A program made the position numbers and the translations under genes. From Sinohyriopsis cumingii (Eukaryota; Mollusca; Bivalvia; Unionida; Unionidae): a DNA stretch of 64,000 nucleotides. Within the stretch, counting starts at the first letter, position 1; every line of letters starts with the position of its first letter. This document shows positions 13,440 to 26,838 of the stretch, piece by piece. The DNA is taken from NCBI GenBank assembly GCA_028554795.2, contig CM068839.1, positions 17,126,043 through 17,190,042 of the forward strand, written 5' to 3'. The notes under the pieces were generated by a model that did no database searches, had not been told where the DNA came from, and saw only the letters and a list, made by a program, of their open reading frames with translations.

Positions 13440-14215
13440 TTTTCCAGAGGACAGTGTTAAGACTCTGTGTTCTTAAACTATGTAACGAAAAAGAGCGAAA
13501 ACCAATACGTTTAATAAAATTAAACAATTATTTTATTTTCCTAGAATATGAAGTGAAAATTGAAAAAAGAACTTACACTCGTGCGAAATAAAACCCAAAT
13601 AGTCCTTACAGATTTATCTCAAATCTAAATATATAACGTTCTTACTGAATTGCAGTGTTTTTCAAAATAAGTTCAAATATTGAATGTGCTGATGTGACTG
13701 TAGTCTCTAATATGATAAAGTACTAGTAAACTGTAGTGTGGCAATGTGTTAACATCTTTGGATGTATAACAATATTACATTCCAAAAATGTACTTTCTGA
13801 ATTTACAATAATGCCTAATTGATATTATAGTCCATTAATATTATTTATGAACACTTTGTATTTCCCGTGAATGATAATATGAATTAAAAATTCCTCCCAA
13901 ATGAAAATCTGAGCACCATAATAAGACAGAATCTGATAAAGATGTTAATTCCAGAATGCAATTTCCCAAGTTCCCAAGGAAAAGCATATATAAAAAGTAA
14001 GACACAAATATAATTAGGATGACTGTCAATAGTTCATTTCTGGAACATTCTAAATTCTCAACAATACACAGTCTAATAATAACATTAGAACAAACAGCAT
14101 GATAAACATCAGGTACGCCGTGTATTTCCATGGAAGAATAAAAATTTCCTAGACTCAGATTAAGAAAAACACGTTTACTTCCGCTCATAATGATTCTAAA
14201 ATGTAATATATTCCA
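13440..14215. repeat. Old dispersed repeat 'D', copy 2
   Basis: Carries the shared series: AATTATTTTATTTTCCTAGA, then GAAGTGAAAATTGAAAAAAG, then AACTTACACTCGTGCGAAAT. Further right are TTAATTCCAGAATGCAATTT and AGTTCATTTCTGGAACATTC. The 115-codon minus-strand open frame at 13841-14188 is hydrophobic in part but matches nothing I know. It could be a decayed coding region if D is an old gene duplicate rather than a transposon. Confidence 0.4.
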
Positions 14216-16530
14216 AGAGAGAAATATTAGCTATGCAGTATGTTGTTTACATAATCAATGGCCCTAGTCAGGTACACAGTGTACTCGATTTTGACGAGGA
14301 CAATTAGTTTTAAAACATCATATCAATTAAGGCAGTCTTGAACGTAACACATTATACGTAAATGTACTAAAAAAATGTATGAAAAAAATAAATTCAAAAA
14401 CTCTTTCCCTTTTCTCAATCACTAAAATATTTGAATAGATGGCGTGTCAAGATTTTCCTTTACTCAAAGTATTTTTGCCAAACATAATTCATCTGAGATA
14501 TATTTACAGATATTTGAAAATTAATATTCATTGAGCAAACATTCTACTTGAACAGTCTGTTCAGTTTGTAATGTTTTTGCCTCCTGGGATGTCACTATGG
14601 TATTTGGATTTATATTAATGTGTCTGTTAAAAACTAATGATCAATTTTGAAACATTTTATTACGAACTCTTTTGTAAGTAGGTGATGTGCTGCTGAGCTG
14701 AGATTAATTAATTCTCTTGTCGACTCAAGTTTTCGTTTTAAATTTAGTGTTTTCGGCCAGGGTAGCCAATGAACCTGACAACAGTTCATGTATGTTTTGT
14801 TCAAGGAGAAAAAAGAATATCTAGATGTAAATGTAAAAAAATACGGAACTGCCAACTCTCTTTCCTTGCTCTTAAAAAAATCAACAAGACATTTGGAGAA
14901 AGCAAATACGCACTTGAACCAAGTTCCTTGAAATAATTGACATCTGACATTAAGAAAATGCTTTCATTGCAAGACATTTATAATCATTACTTCTATTCCT
15001 GGTACAAAGTTATCCGATATAAACAATCAGCATTGTATCAACAGAAATAATGACAATGTAATGGATATATATTATAATCCGAGCCACTGAAATCATTCAT
15101 CATATGTTGAGACTTTAAATCAGTCTAGCGGTACCTGCAAAATTAGAAAAAGGCCAAATACTCTCTCGCCCACATTATATAGCAGAGATCGGCTGTACTG
15201 AAAATCTAGGCATATTTCCATGCCTTGTCATCATTTATTTCTTATGAAATGACATCATATAATCAGACCTGATTAACTAAGGCAACATTGTAAAGACATG
15301 TCCATCTTAAAGCAATTTTAGGATATTTTCTGTTCATCAGGCACAATTAGCAAATTGATTTCTAATAATTGTATTCCTAGAGAGTTTTATTTGTTTGTTG
15401 ATATAAAAATTTCAAGCATTTAACCTAAATTCAACTTGAAATCGCATGAACTATTTTTAAGCTTCACCTTTCTCTGTCTTCATTAGAACTAAAACTAATG
15501 AGTGCCGATGTTTTGTCAGATCTGATTCATTTGTTAATGAATCTAAATTTGATTGGACGTCCAAATTATATCAGTTCCAGAAGAAACACATCATACATGT
15601 CAATCATATTCTTTTCACAGTGTCTATGGCAACTGCAACAACCTTGAATAATCTAATTAATTTTGCTCGTTTAAGATCGGGTATAATTTGGGAGCTTCTG
15701 GTATAAAAAATGTATGTCGATAACGATTTGTTTTCATTTAAGAAATACAATGACTTGTAGCAATTATGTTTTAGTCTCCTTCTAGAAATGCATTTAATCT
15801 CTCCAAGTGGGCAACAGGAGTAATAATGCAAAAGGATAGACTAATGATGGGAAGATTTATAGATGCCAAGGGAATTTTAGGCTTATTTGTTGATGTAGGT
15901 TACCGATCCCGAGGTGCCCATCTTCTATTACTATATCAATTTTGGATAATGATCCTTTGCAGAAATAGTTCAATTGGTGTTATAAGAGAGATGTTATTGC
16001 ATAGTTTCATGTAAAGTTACCGCGTTTCACTGAGTCAATTATGCTGCATACGTTTACTCTTAGTCATTATCTAATTGTAGAAACTTTTCAAATTGTTTGC
16101 AAACTTATTCTAAGTTAAATATGTCGTTGACGGAGATTATGATAAGGGTCATATTGATACCTGTTACGATCATAATGATTATAGTGAAGAAGCCGTGTTT
16201 GATGACACAGAATACCCAGTTGTAAGCATCGTGTTTAAAACAACTATCGGCGATGAACCAAACACTGCATGGCGATGATTGGCCCTCATTAATAACTACA
16301 ATGACCATACTGCTAATCATGAATATGAAGAGGCAACTTGGACCATGTACTGGATACTCTGCGATTGTATCAAATGTAAGCATAATTATTTTCTTCAGCA
16401 ATACAATACTTATTTAGTACACTGTGTGCACAACATTTAGTACCGTTTAATTTTCCAATCGGAACAATCCATCGACATACTATCAATATATTGCAGTTTT
16501 CTTACTTTCTCTGCCGTTATTTACTGCTCT
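14216..16530. other. Non-coding AT-rich stretch
   Basis: Open frames of 62-98 codons on both strands overlap one another and carry no motif. The longest is 16105-16401 on the minus strand, rich in I, V and M as expected for AT-rich sequence. No repeat recognised. Confidence 0.5.
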
Positions 16531-16866
16531 CTGTGTGTGCGTGTGTACGTGTAAGTGTATGTGCGGTTTTAATTTTTACGTGGTTTTGACAATTTCAGTC
16601 ATATCTCTACAGTGTAGCAGTTTATAGTGATAACAAGCACGGGTGCGTCAATATTTCGGTGGCATGTAGCATGATGTCCCACCTAGTCACTATATCCTGA
16701 TGCCAGGTCAACCAGTCCCAACACTAATCTCTTATTTCTAAGCAGCAAGCGAAGCGGCTGCAAGTAACATTCTTATAAATCTTTGGAAAGACTCGACCGG
16801 ATTTCGAACCCGCGACCTCCATCATCTGAAGCATACGCTCTAACCACTTAGGACACAAGAGCGGTC
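16531..16866 (-). mobile_element. SINE-B copy (tRNA-derived), minus strand
   Basis: Read on the minus strand it starts with a tRNA-like head (GACCGCTCTTG, an A box with a TTAGAGCG-like end, and a GGTTCGAA-type B box). It continues through the body shared by six copies here (GTTAGTGTTGGGACTGGT; ACATCATGCTACATG). It ends in an imperfect CA-rich tail, seen as TGTGTGTGCGTGTG at the left. A clear target-site duplication was not found. Confidence 0.85.
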
Positions 16867-16924
16867 TTACCGTTTTGTTTCCTACCAACTGCATACAGGT
16901 TTGAATCGTTCAATTAACGTACCG

Positions 16925-17265
16925 TGTCTTCCACGACCTTATTGAAAGACATTTGAAACCATATTGAAATGCCCCATACGACCTCATTGAAATATTCCAT
17001 TCGACCTTATTGAAATGCCTAATACCATCTTGTTGAAATACCCCATACGATCTCATTGAAATATTCCATAAGACCGTATTGAGAAAAATTCATATGACCA
17101 AAATTATATACCCCATACAACCTCGTGTAAATACCCCATACGACTATATTCAAATTCTCCATACGACATACGACTGTATTAAAATAACCCACACAACCAC
17201 ATTGAAATCTCCGTACAACATTATTTCATAAAACCTTATTGAAATACTCCCATAAGACATTTTTG
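16925..17265. repeat. 23-bp minisatellite, ~14 copies
   Basis: The unit is about ATTGAAATGCCCCATACGAC plus CTC or CTT, repeating every 23-24 bp with frequent substitutions and a few larger indels. It abuts the SINE-B copy on its left. Confidence 0.85.
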
Positions 17266-20200
17266 AAAGCTAAAATGTAAGACCTTCACTTTTGTTTTAT
17301 TACTTGTGACAAATATACATTGAAATTTAGAACCGTTTTTAAAACTGACAAAATCGAGACAAATTGCTGTATTTTAAAGGTACAAGTTCTAAAATAGCAA
17401 GTTGTACAAATGAATCGACTGGCAGCAATAACTTTTTTGATATAAAAAACAATGGCTTAGCAGAAGCTATATCGAGAATAAACCTCAAGTGTAAAATATA
17501 CTCTATTACGCAGTCTGTTTCCACTGTTAAAGACACTGACTGAAAGAAAATTAAATTTAGGTGAGCAATTCAAAGCTTAAAAACATCACAGTAAAATTTC
17601 AGGATTATAACATGTTAAAATATTTGACTAAAATATGATGATGGTGATGAAGATATATGTTTCTTTTCTAGTGACATGTTGATAAAAATGGCGACATTAT
17701 TGGATACAACAACATTTGTAAAAGTCATCCGATACGCTTAATATTGGTAACTTACTGCTTTAGATGCAGACATAGTAATGACTATATTACCAACAACTGA
17801 TACGTACTGCTAACATTTGTCAAAACATAGAGAACGAAATAAAGACCGAAACGTGTGCAAGACAAAAGGAACAATAAAGACAAAAATGTCGTGACTCTTG
17901 TTATACCTACAATTGAACCAACTCCCGATTTAAAAGACATATATCAAAAACTTGTTTGTGTCTCTCACGAAACAAATAAGCAATTCTTATCGTTATAATT
18001 ATAGTACTAGGGGCCGGGTTAATTTTCATTTCTGAAGTGTATTATTATTCTACCCTTATCGATCTTTCTATTCGCAATCGTTTTATTGTCAAATATAAAC
18101 CTTCTCCAATAACCTCAAAAGAAACTAATAAATGAACAAAAATAAGCCAGATTATGTGTTCAGGTATTAAGGAAAATATATGTGGCAAGCTGCTTTTAAA
18201 CGCCAGATTATTGCCAAAGATATCAGGCAGTGCTGATTTAGCTAACGCAAACCAACAGATTGCAATCATTATAATTAATTGTATAACTGTGTCATTAAAC
18301 GACAACGTGTTACCTTATGGCAGTCACATCTTTGATCCTTTGCCGCCACCCGTTAAACTCTGAAAAACTGTACTACGAACAGAAAAAAGGTGTTATTATA
18401 TTACCTATAGTGTATGAATAGTGGTAATTATAATACTTTTATCGTTCATTTTATTTTTACCATTTGTTTGTCGGTAACATTTCTTTAACAATAAAATTTT
18501 TCTTACTTATATTTTCTCTAATGTTAGTTTCTACCGGTTTTAATCATGCTGCATCAAAGAATAGCTAATAAAATCATGAGCAATGCATTTTGTCAACAGT
18601 GCTATTAATAATACATGTCCTCCAAATTTGTCTGTCATAAATTCGAGCACATATATGTTGTTATGTATATTTTATGTTTCGTTGGTACATCATTACATCA
18701 CAGGCTACCATTTTTTAAAACATTTGAAACTCATTATGTTTGCTGGAAACGTTTGGAATTGATGGAATATTTAAGACTTTAAGAAAACATTCATCATACC
18801 GTTATTTATTTATAATTTTTCGATTTTGCATTTTATACTTTGTATTTCGTATTTTATTTTCTATTTGCAATTATAAGAAGCGTGTTGGTCTTGCTTCTTA
18901 TTATTAATTTTATTAGACCATAGAGTCGGAGCAATGAATGATTTATAATTCTTTATTTCCCTGAGTGGAACTATACGATTGCTTTTATTAAAGTTTCGAG
19001 ATAAAAGAATGCACAGCTTTTATACTAATGTTTTGTAAAAATGATGCATTATCTCTACTTTTTCAAAGCCTTTCTGTATTAAGCTGACCAATAAACTTTA
19101 CGTGATCACCATCTATTGAGTTTCGTTCTATGTTTATATAATTATCAAGCTATTTATGAAGAAAGTCATTTCCATACTTTCATCAGTTTGGGTTCTCAGA
19201 GGTTGTGAAAATTGAATTACATGAAGAAGGGGAAGTAGGTTTAAAGACTTACTTCCTTTTCTATGGCAATACAAGCACACCTTTCGTGTCATCATTTGCC
19301 AGACAAGCCCCTCTATTGGAAGAAAGAACATAATACCGATTTTATACAAGCACATTCAATTATGTTGAGTAATGTGTTGGAAGATTTTAAATCGACTGTG
19401 ATCCTATATAACGATATTGGTTGTACATCCTAGTTGTAGAGTCGTGTTTGGAATCCAGTAATTCTTGCAATTCTTCTTGTACATTTTAATACTTTTCAGA
19501 ATAAAACTTGAACTATTTTGTGGAACATTTTATCGTCTCAAACTGAACAAGATTCCTCATTGTCTTCAAACCAATGAATACAAGACAAGTGTTTCTTTGC
19601 ATGAGTTTTCATAAAAAACTGACTATGAATCATTATCATTAAAGTAAAACTGTTTTGCACACACGAAACCAAGTATTGTATGAACTACGGAGCCAAATCT
19701 TTGTTCGCCACTCCAAGACATCAAATTTGTTCGGTGCTTTGTTATATCGACGCTAATACAGCAATCTTGACATGTATTAATGTCACAATCATATACATTG
19801 TTCGTTTCTAACTACATAATGTATTAATTTAATTTTAACTTACTATAGTCTCCCTCAGTTTTTCGTAGGTTGTTATAATACTCATGATCAGCTTCCGATA
19901 TAGTGTTGCTTCAAACAAAAGAAACATAGCTTATTATACAGTACTACTTTTCCATTGACAGTTAGAGTCTGTCCAGTTGCACCCAGAAAATGTGCAGGAC
20001 CAAGTTTATGATTATTCATTCATAAATTTATAAACTGTTAAAAGATGTCTCATAAGATTCATACATCTTTCTTCCTTGATGTAGTAGTGATTTGATTCAT
20101 CAACAGTTGTTAAACTAGTTTTGTTACAATTTATTTAAATACGTGTATTTACAAATGTTTTTCCCTTGGTCTCTGAAACTTGGTAGCAAGTCACTTTACT

Positions 20201-21706
20201 TATACCTTACAATCAACAATGTTACGAGTGAATAAATATATTTCAAATGTATGATTCGTTTCATTTTGCCACCCCACCCCACCCCACCCAAAAAGAAGGA
20301 AGTACTTCTTGATTTTCATATGATTGTGCCTTGATCCCTTTGACACAGTGTGTTTTCCGCACTCACAATTATTTTCTTTCGGATTTGTTCTCTGATAGTA
20401 GTATTTCCTCTACTTCAATACAAGTTTGTATCATAAAGTGAGCGCACTGATTCAACCATTGGTATAGTGTGCTTCTTTGAACGATCGGGCCTAAGGCCTT
20501 TCTACTACATTGAAAATATATATATTTCTACCATTTATATTACCTGACTTTCCTACAAATGAAACTTATGTCATTATTGTTTTCTAATCAATTTTACTTT
20601 GTGCTCTCTAACCAACTGTATATGATCTATTAATGTATGAATACAATATTTCCAGCGGGCTCCAAACTATTGAAACACCGATCCTGGTGTTTTCATTTTA
20701 GTGGCACACATGTCTTTCGACAATATTTAAATACTTTGTGTAATTTTTTCCCTTTATCTAACTGTAATTGTTCTAGCTTTCACCCTGTTAAGATTTATCT
20801 GAAAGCGTCATTTATGTCCTATCCACTTGTTATCACTTTCCTAGCAAAACCGGTTTAGAAAATACATGTAACTTTTGAAATTGCATTTGAACACCATTAA
20901 TGTATTTTTCGAATGCCTTCATGTCAACAATTTATTTCCGCCACAGGTAAGACATGTACTAATGTATAAATCATTTTGTACAAGATATGTTTTTTTATTT
21001 CCTTTTAAAATGTACTGATAGGCAGTTCTTTTAGCCATTGTTTCAACGGATGCGTTTTACTTTGTGAGTTACGTATGACTTTTTCCACAATTGATCGCTA
21101 TTTGTGCAAACAACTTAACTTTTAGGATTCTGGTACATTTGTCTTAAATACAATTTGTTGTCTTGTTCCGCGCCACCACTAGTAATTTCCTATTAACTTT
21201 ATTTTGAATTTTAAATATGTTCCATCATAATCAGTCTAAGTTATTTGAAGAACTAGTATGCATTTGGTCTGACCTATTATTACGCCAGTGATGAAAATAA
21301 TGTTTGTTTATTTTCAAGTTCGGTTAATGTACAAGTGTAATCTGACCTGGTTGCTTAGAAAATAGTACGTACCATGATACTAATCTGCCCAACGATTTCT
21401 ACTTTTGACCTTTACCAATGATCCTATTTTATAATCAAATGATCATCGCTGAACATGTATTCTAGTGCAATGATATACTTCATGCAATAAATGTTCCAAC
21501 GTAACAAAAGATACAAACGTACACTGCTGGAGTAGTCGAGATCTAAAGTCCATACATTTTCCAGTATGCCATGAACTTAGATCAGGCAAGGTATCAAATA
21601 GGAAATTAAAGCTTAAAACTCGATATACTAAGTTATATAATCTAATGAATTTTTCACGAAAGTAAATACTATTATAATCATAAATTTCCTTATTTTATTT
21701 CTACAC
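17266..21706. other. Long non-coding stretch
   Basis: AT-rich sequence with no recognisable exon, RNA or element over more than 4 kb. A short C-rich run (CCACCCCACCCCACCCCACC) lies at about 20270-20289. Open frames of 63-86 codons occur on both strands without motifs. The one at 18045-18305 on the minus strand is hydrophobic but overlaps a plus-strand frame of similar size. Confidence 0.5.
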
Positions 21707-21722
21707 TTAACTTACACAATGC

Positions 21723-21973
21723 GGGGCCCCGAGTGGCCGAGTGGTTTAAAGCGCTCTCCGTTACGGATCACTGCCATCTCACCTCTGTCTGCGTGGGTTC
21801 GAGTCTTGGATTCAGCAAATGTGGGTATGTGAGAAAGCTTGCCAGTAGCTTCTCGTGGGTCGGTGGTTCTTTCCGGGGTTTTCTCAGGTTCTTCCTCCAC
21901 CATTAATACTGGCCGCCATGTATAGCCTATCGTGTGCTGAAAAATGTCGTTAAACCCTACAACAACAACAACA
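21723..21973 (+). mobile_element. SINE-A copy with target-site duplication
   Basis: The best-preserved SINE-A. The head reads GGGGCCCCGAGTGGCCGAGT with a B box GGGTTCGAGTCTT. The body runs AATGTGGGTATGTGAGAAAG to CCGCCATGTATAGCCTATCG and GTTAAACCC. The tail is (CAA)n. It is flanked by 16-bp duplications at 21707-21722 (TTAACTTACACAATGC) and 21974-21989 with one mismatch. The low divergence of the duplication suggests a fairly recent insertion. The minus-strand open frame through it is spurious. Confidence 0.95.
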
Positions 21974-22454
21974 TTAACTTACACATTGCAGAGAGCATGT
22001 TCATTTAATAATAATGAAGCACGTATTTATCGATTAATTGTAACATATATAGCCATATGACAAATATATGTAACGTAATAGAGATTACTTCTTTTGTATA
22101 TTATGAAAACATTTCACCTTTAGACAAGTATCACACGTATGAACACGTAAGTACTCTTTAGCTTGTATAATAAATAAACTTCCATGTTTATAAATTTTAA
22201 TATTCTTGTGTATATATAAATATAATTCTATATTTTAAATCCATCCACATACATTATGTAATCTCCATTAGCATGACCATGCAAGAGAACAATAACAGAA
22301 GACACTGGCATACTTACACCGACAGAATATTAAAAAAAAAAACACACAACAAATCAGGATTAAAACCTGTATTAAACCATCTGTTTATTGGAACAATCAA
22401 GTAAATTGATTGCCTCTAATAATATAGCATAGGTGTAGAACAGCATACGAGTAT

Positions 22455-23195
22455 TACTCAGGGACATTCGTTATAGCTTTATGCAATAGGACATGATGTC
22501 TTTTGTAAGAACGCATTAGGTGCAATAACATAGTGTGGCGTTTGTAAAATTGCTGCGTGAGGTGTAATACCTTTTGTCAAAAGAATTAATTAGGGGGTAA
22601 TAACATAATATGGTGTTTGTAAAAGGAATACATTAGGTACAAATAACAGCGATTTGATTTAAAAAACAAAAGAATCCATTAGATGCAATAACGGTGCCTT
22701 GATCGTAAAATGAATGCATTAGGTGCAACAACATAGAGATTTTGTACAAAAGATGCATTATGCGCAAATAACAGTGGGAGGTTTGTACAATGAATGCATT
22801 AGATATAATGACAAAGGGTTTTCTTTGCATAAAGATTGCATTAGATGCAAATAACAGTGCATTAGATACAATAACATAAGGTGTTGATTGTTGAAAAATG
22901 AAATTAATTGCAATAAAGTTGGGCGCTTTAATAAATGTATTGCATTAAGTGCAAACAACAATACACTTTTTGTTTGGGTTTTTATATATGAAAACCCCAT
23001 TGGATGCATTAACATTTTTTTGGTTGTAAAATGAATGCATTAGATGAAATATAGAGCGTTCTTCTACAAATAATGGATTAGGTGCAAATAACAGTCGGTC
23101 CTCTGCAAAAGAAGTGCATTAGATACAATAATAAAGTGTTCAGTTTGTACAAAGAATGCATTAGCTGCAATTAACATAGTGGTATTTGTATTAAA
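22455..23195. repeat. Degenerate ~40-45-bp minisatellite, ~15 copies
   Basis: Phrases AATGCATTAGGTGCAATAAC and GTTTGTA(C/A)AA recur throughout with much substitution and length change. Copies in the middle and right (22700-23195) are clearer than those at the left. Minus-strand open frames of 65 and 85 codons here repeat the same words and are by-products. Confidence 0.85.
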
Positions 23196-24139
23196 ACAAA
23201 TATGGGGGTACGGAAATTTGAATAAAACGCTCTGTGCAGTAGCAATGTGTTCTATAAGTTTATATATTGTATTTGAACCTGGATCAATTTCATGGGGGTT
23301 CAGATTCTGTGACTGGGAATGTATTGCAAAAAGCTTTGGTGGAGGGAAGATAGAGTTAAACTATTATTATTCCTCTTCTTCGGGAGGATGAGGACATATT
23401 TGGATTAAATAGCTATCATTTAGACAGTTATGGGAATTTAATCGGAGGTGAGGCGAAGATTTAGTAAGAGAATGTTCTTTGTTTTTTAAATCTTCCAAAG
23501 AATCAGATATAAATAGTCAGAAATACATTACTACCCATGGATGATAAATTCTTTGAACCGCTCTTGATTGACAATACAAGCGAAATATTGAGCGATGCTG
23601 TTTCTCACGAGTGTTATTTCAGATCTATGTTTTATAAAAAATACGTCTTGTCGTGCTTCTTTTTTTATCTTTAACGTTAATAGTTACTTTTAAATGTCAC
23701 CAGATTGATTTGCGTTTATATTGACACATGTGTCAGAATAAGCTGAAGAGTAAGCCATTGATAACTTGTTATAACTTTTGCAACATTGGAGCTTTTGGAA
23801 AATATTACCCTCCTTATGCATTCAACGGAATGGAAAGTAGACAATCAGAACCATTTAGTCGGGAATAGCACATTCAACAGTAGTTTGTAATGTTTGTTTG
23901 AAGTTCGTTTTTGAATAATTGTATTATCTTAGTAAATACAGAAGAAATTCGTGTCATGTGAACACGATATTTTATAATGGGTATATGTAAGAAGGAAACT
24001 CATAGTTGTTTCACTTGTTAACACATTCAGTGGATGATGAGCATGATGGAAAAGTACACATTCTTAAATATATATAATGTTCCAAACATTTACGAGACGA
24101 ATCATCTTCTTTGGTAAAATCATAACACCTTGCAAAAAT
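23196..24139. other. Non-coding, no recognised feature
   Basis: Unique AT-rich sequence. The 70-codon frame starting in the repeat at 23179 has no motif. Confidence 0.5.
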
Positions 24140-24780
24140 GCTACACTGATGATTTGGTCTTAAATTAAGTAAAAGAAAATAGCAAAAGCCAACAGTTTTT
24201 ATTGAAATTCAACAAATAATTTAATTTCATGGAATACAAAGTGAACATTTTAAAGGAACTTACATTAATGTGAATTAAATATTAAATTGTTATAAAAGTT
24301 ATAGTGCAATCATCAAACAAATAGAGAAGTTCCGAATGAATTACAATCTTGAATATAGTGCTGTGCCATTAGTTTTAAATGTGTTAATATGCAAACAATC
24401 TCAATGTATTCCCAATGAGATAATCCACATCAATTTTAAACTAACGATTAAGTCCTAAAGTCAATGAGTACTTGTAATTCCAATGAATAATTTGAGTAAG
24501 TAAATCCTCTCAAATTGTAACTGAACAAAAATAACAGATTGATTCCTATACAACTGTCAAGATAGGGATTGGTATTTCTGACGTAAACAATCGTAATATA
24601 AAAACCCAAGACACACAAAAAGGACCGGGATGAAGGTTAAAAGTTCATTTCTACGACATTCAAAGTAGTAATAAAGTCATGGCTTATGTTAAATGTTTAA
24701 GCGAATCAAATTAAAGTATCAGATAGACCATGAATTTCCAATGAAAATGTCAATATCCTCTACTTACATCCAATTAAATA
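24140..24780. repeat. Old dispersed repeat 'D', copy 3
   Basis: Shares AATAATTTAATTTCATGGAA, ACAAAGTGAACATTTT and AAGGAACTTACATTAATGTG with copies 1 and 2. It also shares AATTCCAATGAATAATTTGA and TCCTCTCAAATTGTAAC with copy 4, and AGTTCATTTCTACGACATTC with copy 2. The order is the same in all copies. Confidence 0.45.
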
Positions 24781-24841
24781 TATTTACCTACACTATAAAT
24801 ATAATCACTTATCATAGAAAAAGATACCTATATAATATGTT

Positions 24842-24843
<2 letters not shown>

Positions 24844-24906
<63 letters not shown>
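24844..24906. repeat. (TA)n microsatellite
   Basis: About 60 bp of pure TA. A plus-strand open frame of 80 codons with an alternating Y-I run is produced by it. Confidence 0.98.
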
Positions 24907-24908
<2 letters not shown>

Positions 24909-25785
24909 AGACAAAACGGAAAATGCTATCCCTGAATTCTACTTTAAAAATGCTTGATAATAGGAGGCAGAATTAATAAATTAATATTTTAATACGAATA
25001 ATACTATCATTGAGGCTTAACAATTTTTAAATCGTACTCTACGGATATTCGAATAAAGGTCCGTGGGTAAATGGCATGAATCGCCTTGCCTGCACCCACG
25101 AGCCCATATTCCCTCACTACTAAGCATACATAACAAAAATTATTGTTTTAATAACGGTACTACCAGCCTTTTTCTCGTTTTATTTTTTTTCTACACACTG
25201 AATAAATCAAAATAATACACACTTACGATTTAAACGTGAAATACGGATGTAATGGAGAAAGTAGAGCACTATAAACACTTGGTTAGCTACGCCATTCGCA
25301 CGAACGCTAAGCCATTCACGTACCGGCGCATGGAAATTAATGTGGAATAGAAACTGAGCCGAATGATGAACCAAGAAGAGGCTATTAAACTACTTTAATA
25401 TATTTACAGTTAATCTAAGTCATTATGCTGCTTTAATAACATTGTAACCATTCCTCTACGCTATTCTTTTCCAAAATTTTCGAGCGTATTGTGCTACGAT
25501 GGTCTAGTCCAAAGAGAGAGATAGTCAGAAAGAGACAAAGACAGAGAAGAGAGAGAGAGAGAGCAGAGAGATTATTTTTTTTCCTATATTTTCTGAAGAT
25601 TTTAAGACAGAGTGCAATGTAATACATAGAATCACCAAATTAGTGGATTCGTTACTTATGAAGTCCTCTGAATTACTTGCAATAGCTAACTAATAAATAA
25701 ATTAATATTATTACTTAAATAGATCGATTATAATATGTTTCTGCGTTTACAAATAATAAGTACAGATTATTATTTACTCTATGGA
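24907..25785. other. Non-coding; purine-rich tract at 25505-25572
   Basis: No gene recognised. An imperfect GA-rich tract is present. The sequence around 25270-25370 is less AT-rich but has no coding signal that I can support. Confidence 0.5.
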
Positions 25786-26060
25786 GACCGCTCCGGTGAC
25801 CTAGTGGTTAAAGCGTCCGCATTGCACGAGGGAGGTCGTGTGTTCAATCCCCGGACGAGTCATACAAAAGACATACAAAAATAGTACTAAAAGCTGCCTC
25901 GCTTGGCGTTCAGCATTCTTGGGGTTCAGCATTAAGAGGTTAGTGCTAGAAATGGTGGGCCTGGTGTCTGAATTATGTGAATGGGTGGGACATCATTCTA
26001 TGTCTTCGGCATGATGCACCAGTGCTAGACATCACTATAAACTGCTGCACTACTCACATT
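25786..26060 (+). mobile_element. SINE-B copy, 3' end missing or diverged
   Basis: The head GACCGCTCCGGTGACCTAGT, GGTTAAAGCGTCCGC and the B-box region GTGTTCAATCCCCGG are clear. The body runs GCCTCGCTTGGCGTTCAGCA to GTGCTAGACATCACTATAAA. A short internal duplication (TTCAGCATT twice near 25910-25935) is present. The last ~60 bp of the family (GCAGACATCGTAGCGATATG onward) and the CA tail are absent. Confidence 0.9.
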
Positions 26061-26801
26061 CAACTTCAATTTTTGTTCATATTGTTTAACTAAGTATAAG
26101 ATATACTTATGATTGAAACAAAACAGATGGGTTAAATAAAGAAGATAGAAGATAGAGCACTGCGAATACAGCAAGAGACATATCAAACATATACATGTAT
26201 CTACATTTCATCGGAGTCTTTATTATAATTTAATTAACATTGCTACCAACCATACAATTGTTTTAATCCTCCATTTCTGACTTTCCCCTTTCCTTTGCTT
26301 TCAATGACTACATTTTCCATCATTCGTAGGTCAAGAAACAACCTCGTATAGCACATACGAAAATCCGACACGCTCGTTTTTAACGGATTTTCGCTGGTAT
26401 CTTTCTACGAAGAATGGTCGATTAGTCTAATACCTTACCTTACCAACATACAAGATGAAAAAGAATGACCTAGGATGGTAAAGTGGCCTTCCGACATTGT
26501 ATTTTCAGTATGTTTTAAACCCATATTAATAGGTTTTATAACACATGGAAAAAAGAAAAAAAAATAGACAAAACGTTAAATAGATTACACTATGTGCTTG
26601 CCTTCTTTCATATAAATGTACCGGATATATCTTGACAGGCTATTGCAACTTTGTATTATTGGTACTGTGAACACTGCCTTAGAATCACATGGACAGATTG
26701 CACCTAACCGTTTTGAAGTCCCATGCTCTTGTAGGTTACCTGTTGCAAGTTCAGCTTTTTATTTTCTCTCACTCCACATCCCCGTATTGTCTCCATTATG
26801 C

Positions 26802-26838
<37 letters not shown>

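Noticed and set aside
16105-18305. Hydrophobic minus-strand frames (16105-16401, 18045-18305) as membrane proteins
   Set aside because: I/V/M/F-rich frames are what AT-rich DNA yields by chance. No family signature, and the second overlaps a frame on the other strand.
21723-21820. Functional tRNA gene in the SINE-A head
   Set aside because: A and B boxes are present, but the sequence continues into the SINE body without a terminator and is repeated five times with the same body. It is a SINE promoter, not a tRNA gene.
26358-26393. 10-bp perfect inverted repeat CGAAAATCCG / CGGATTTTCG with a 16-base loop
   Set aside because: A few such stems are expected by chance in 64 kb. There is no T run after it and no adjacent gene to terminate.
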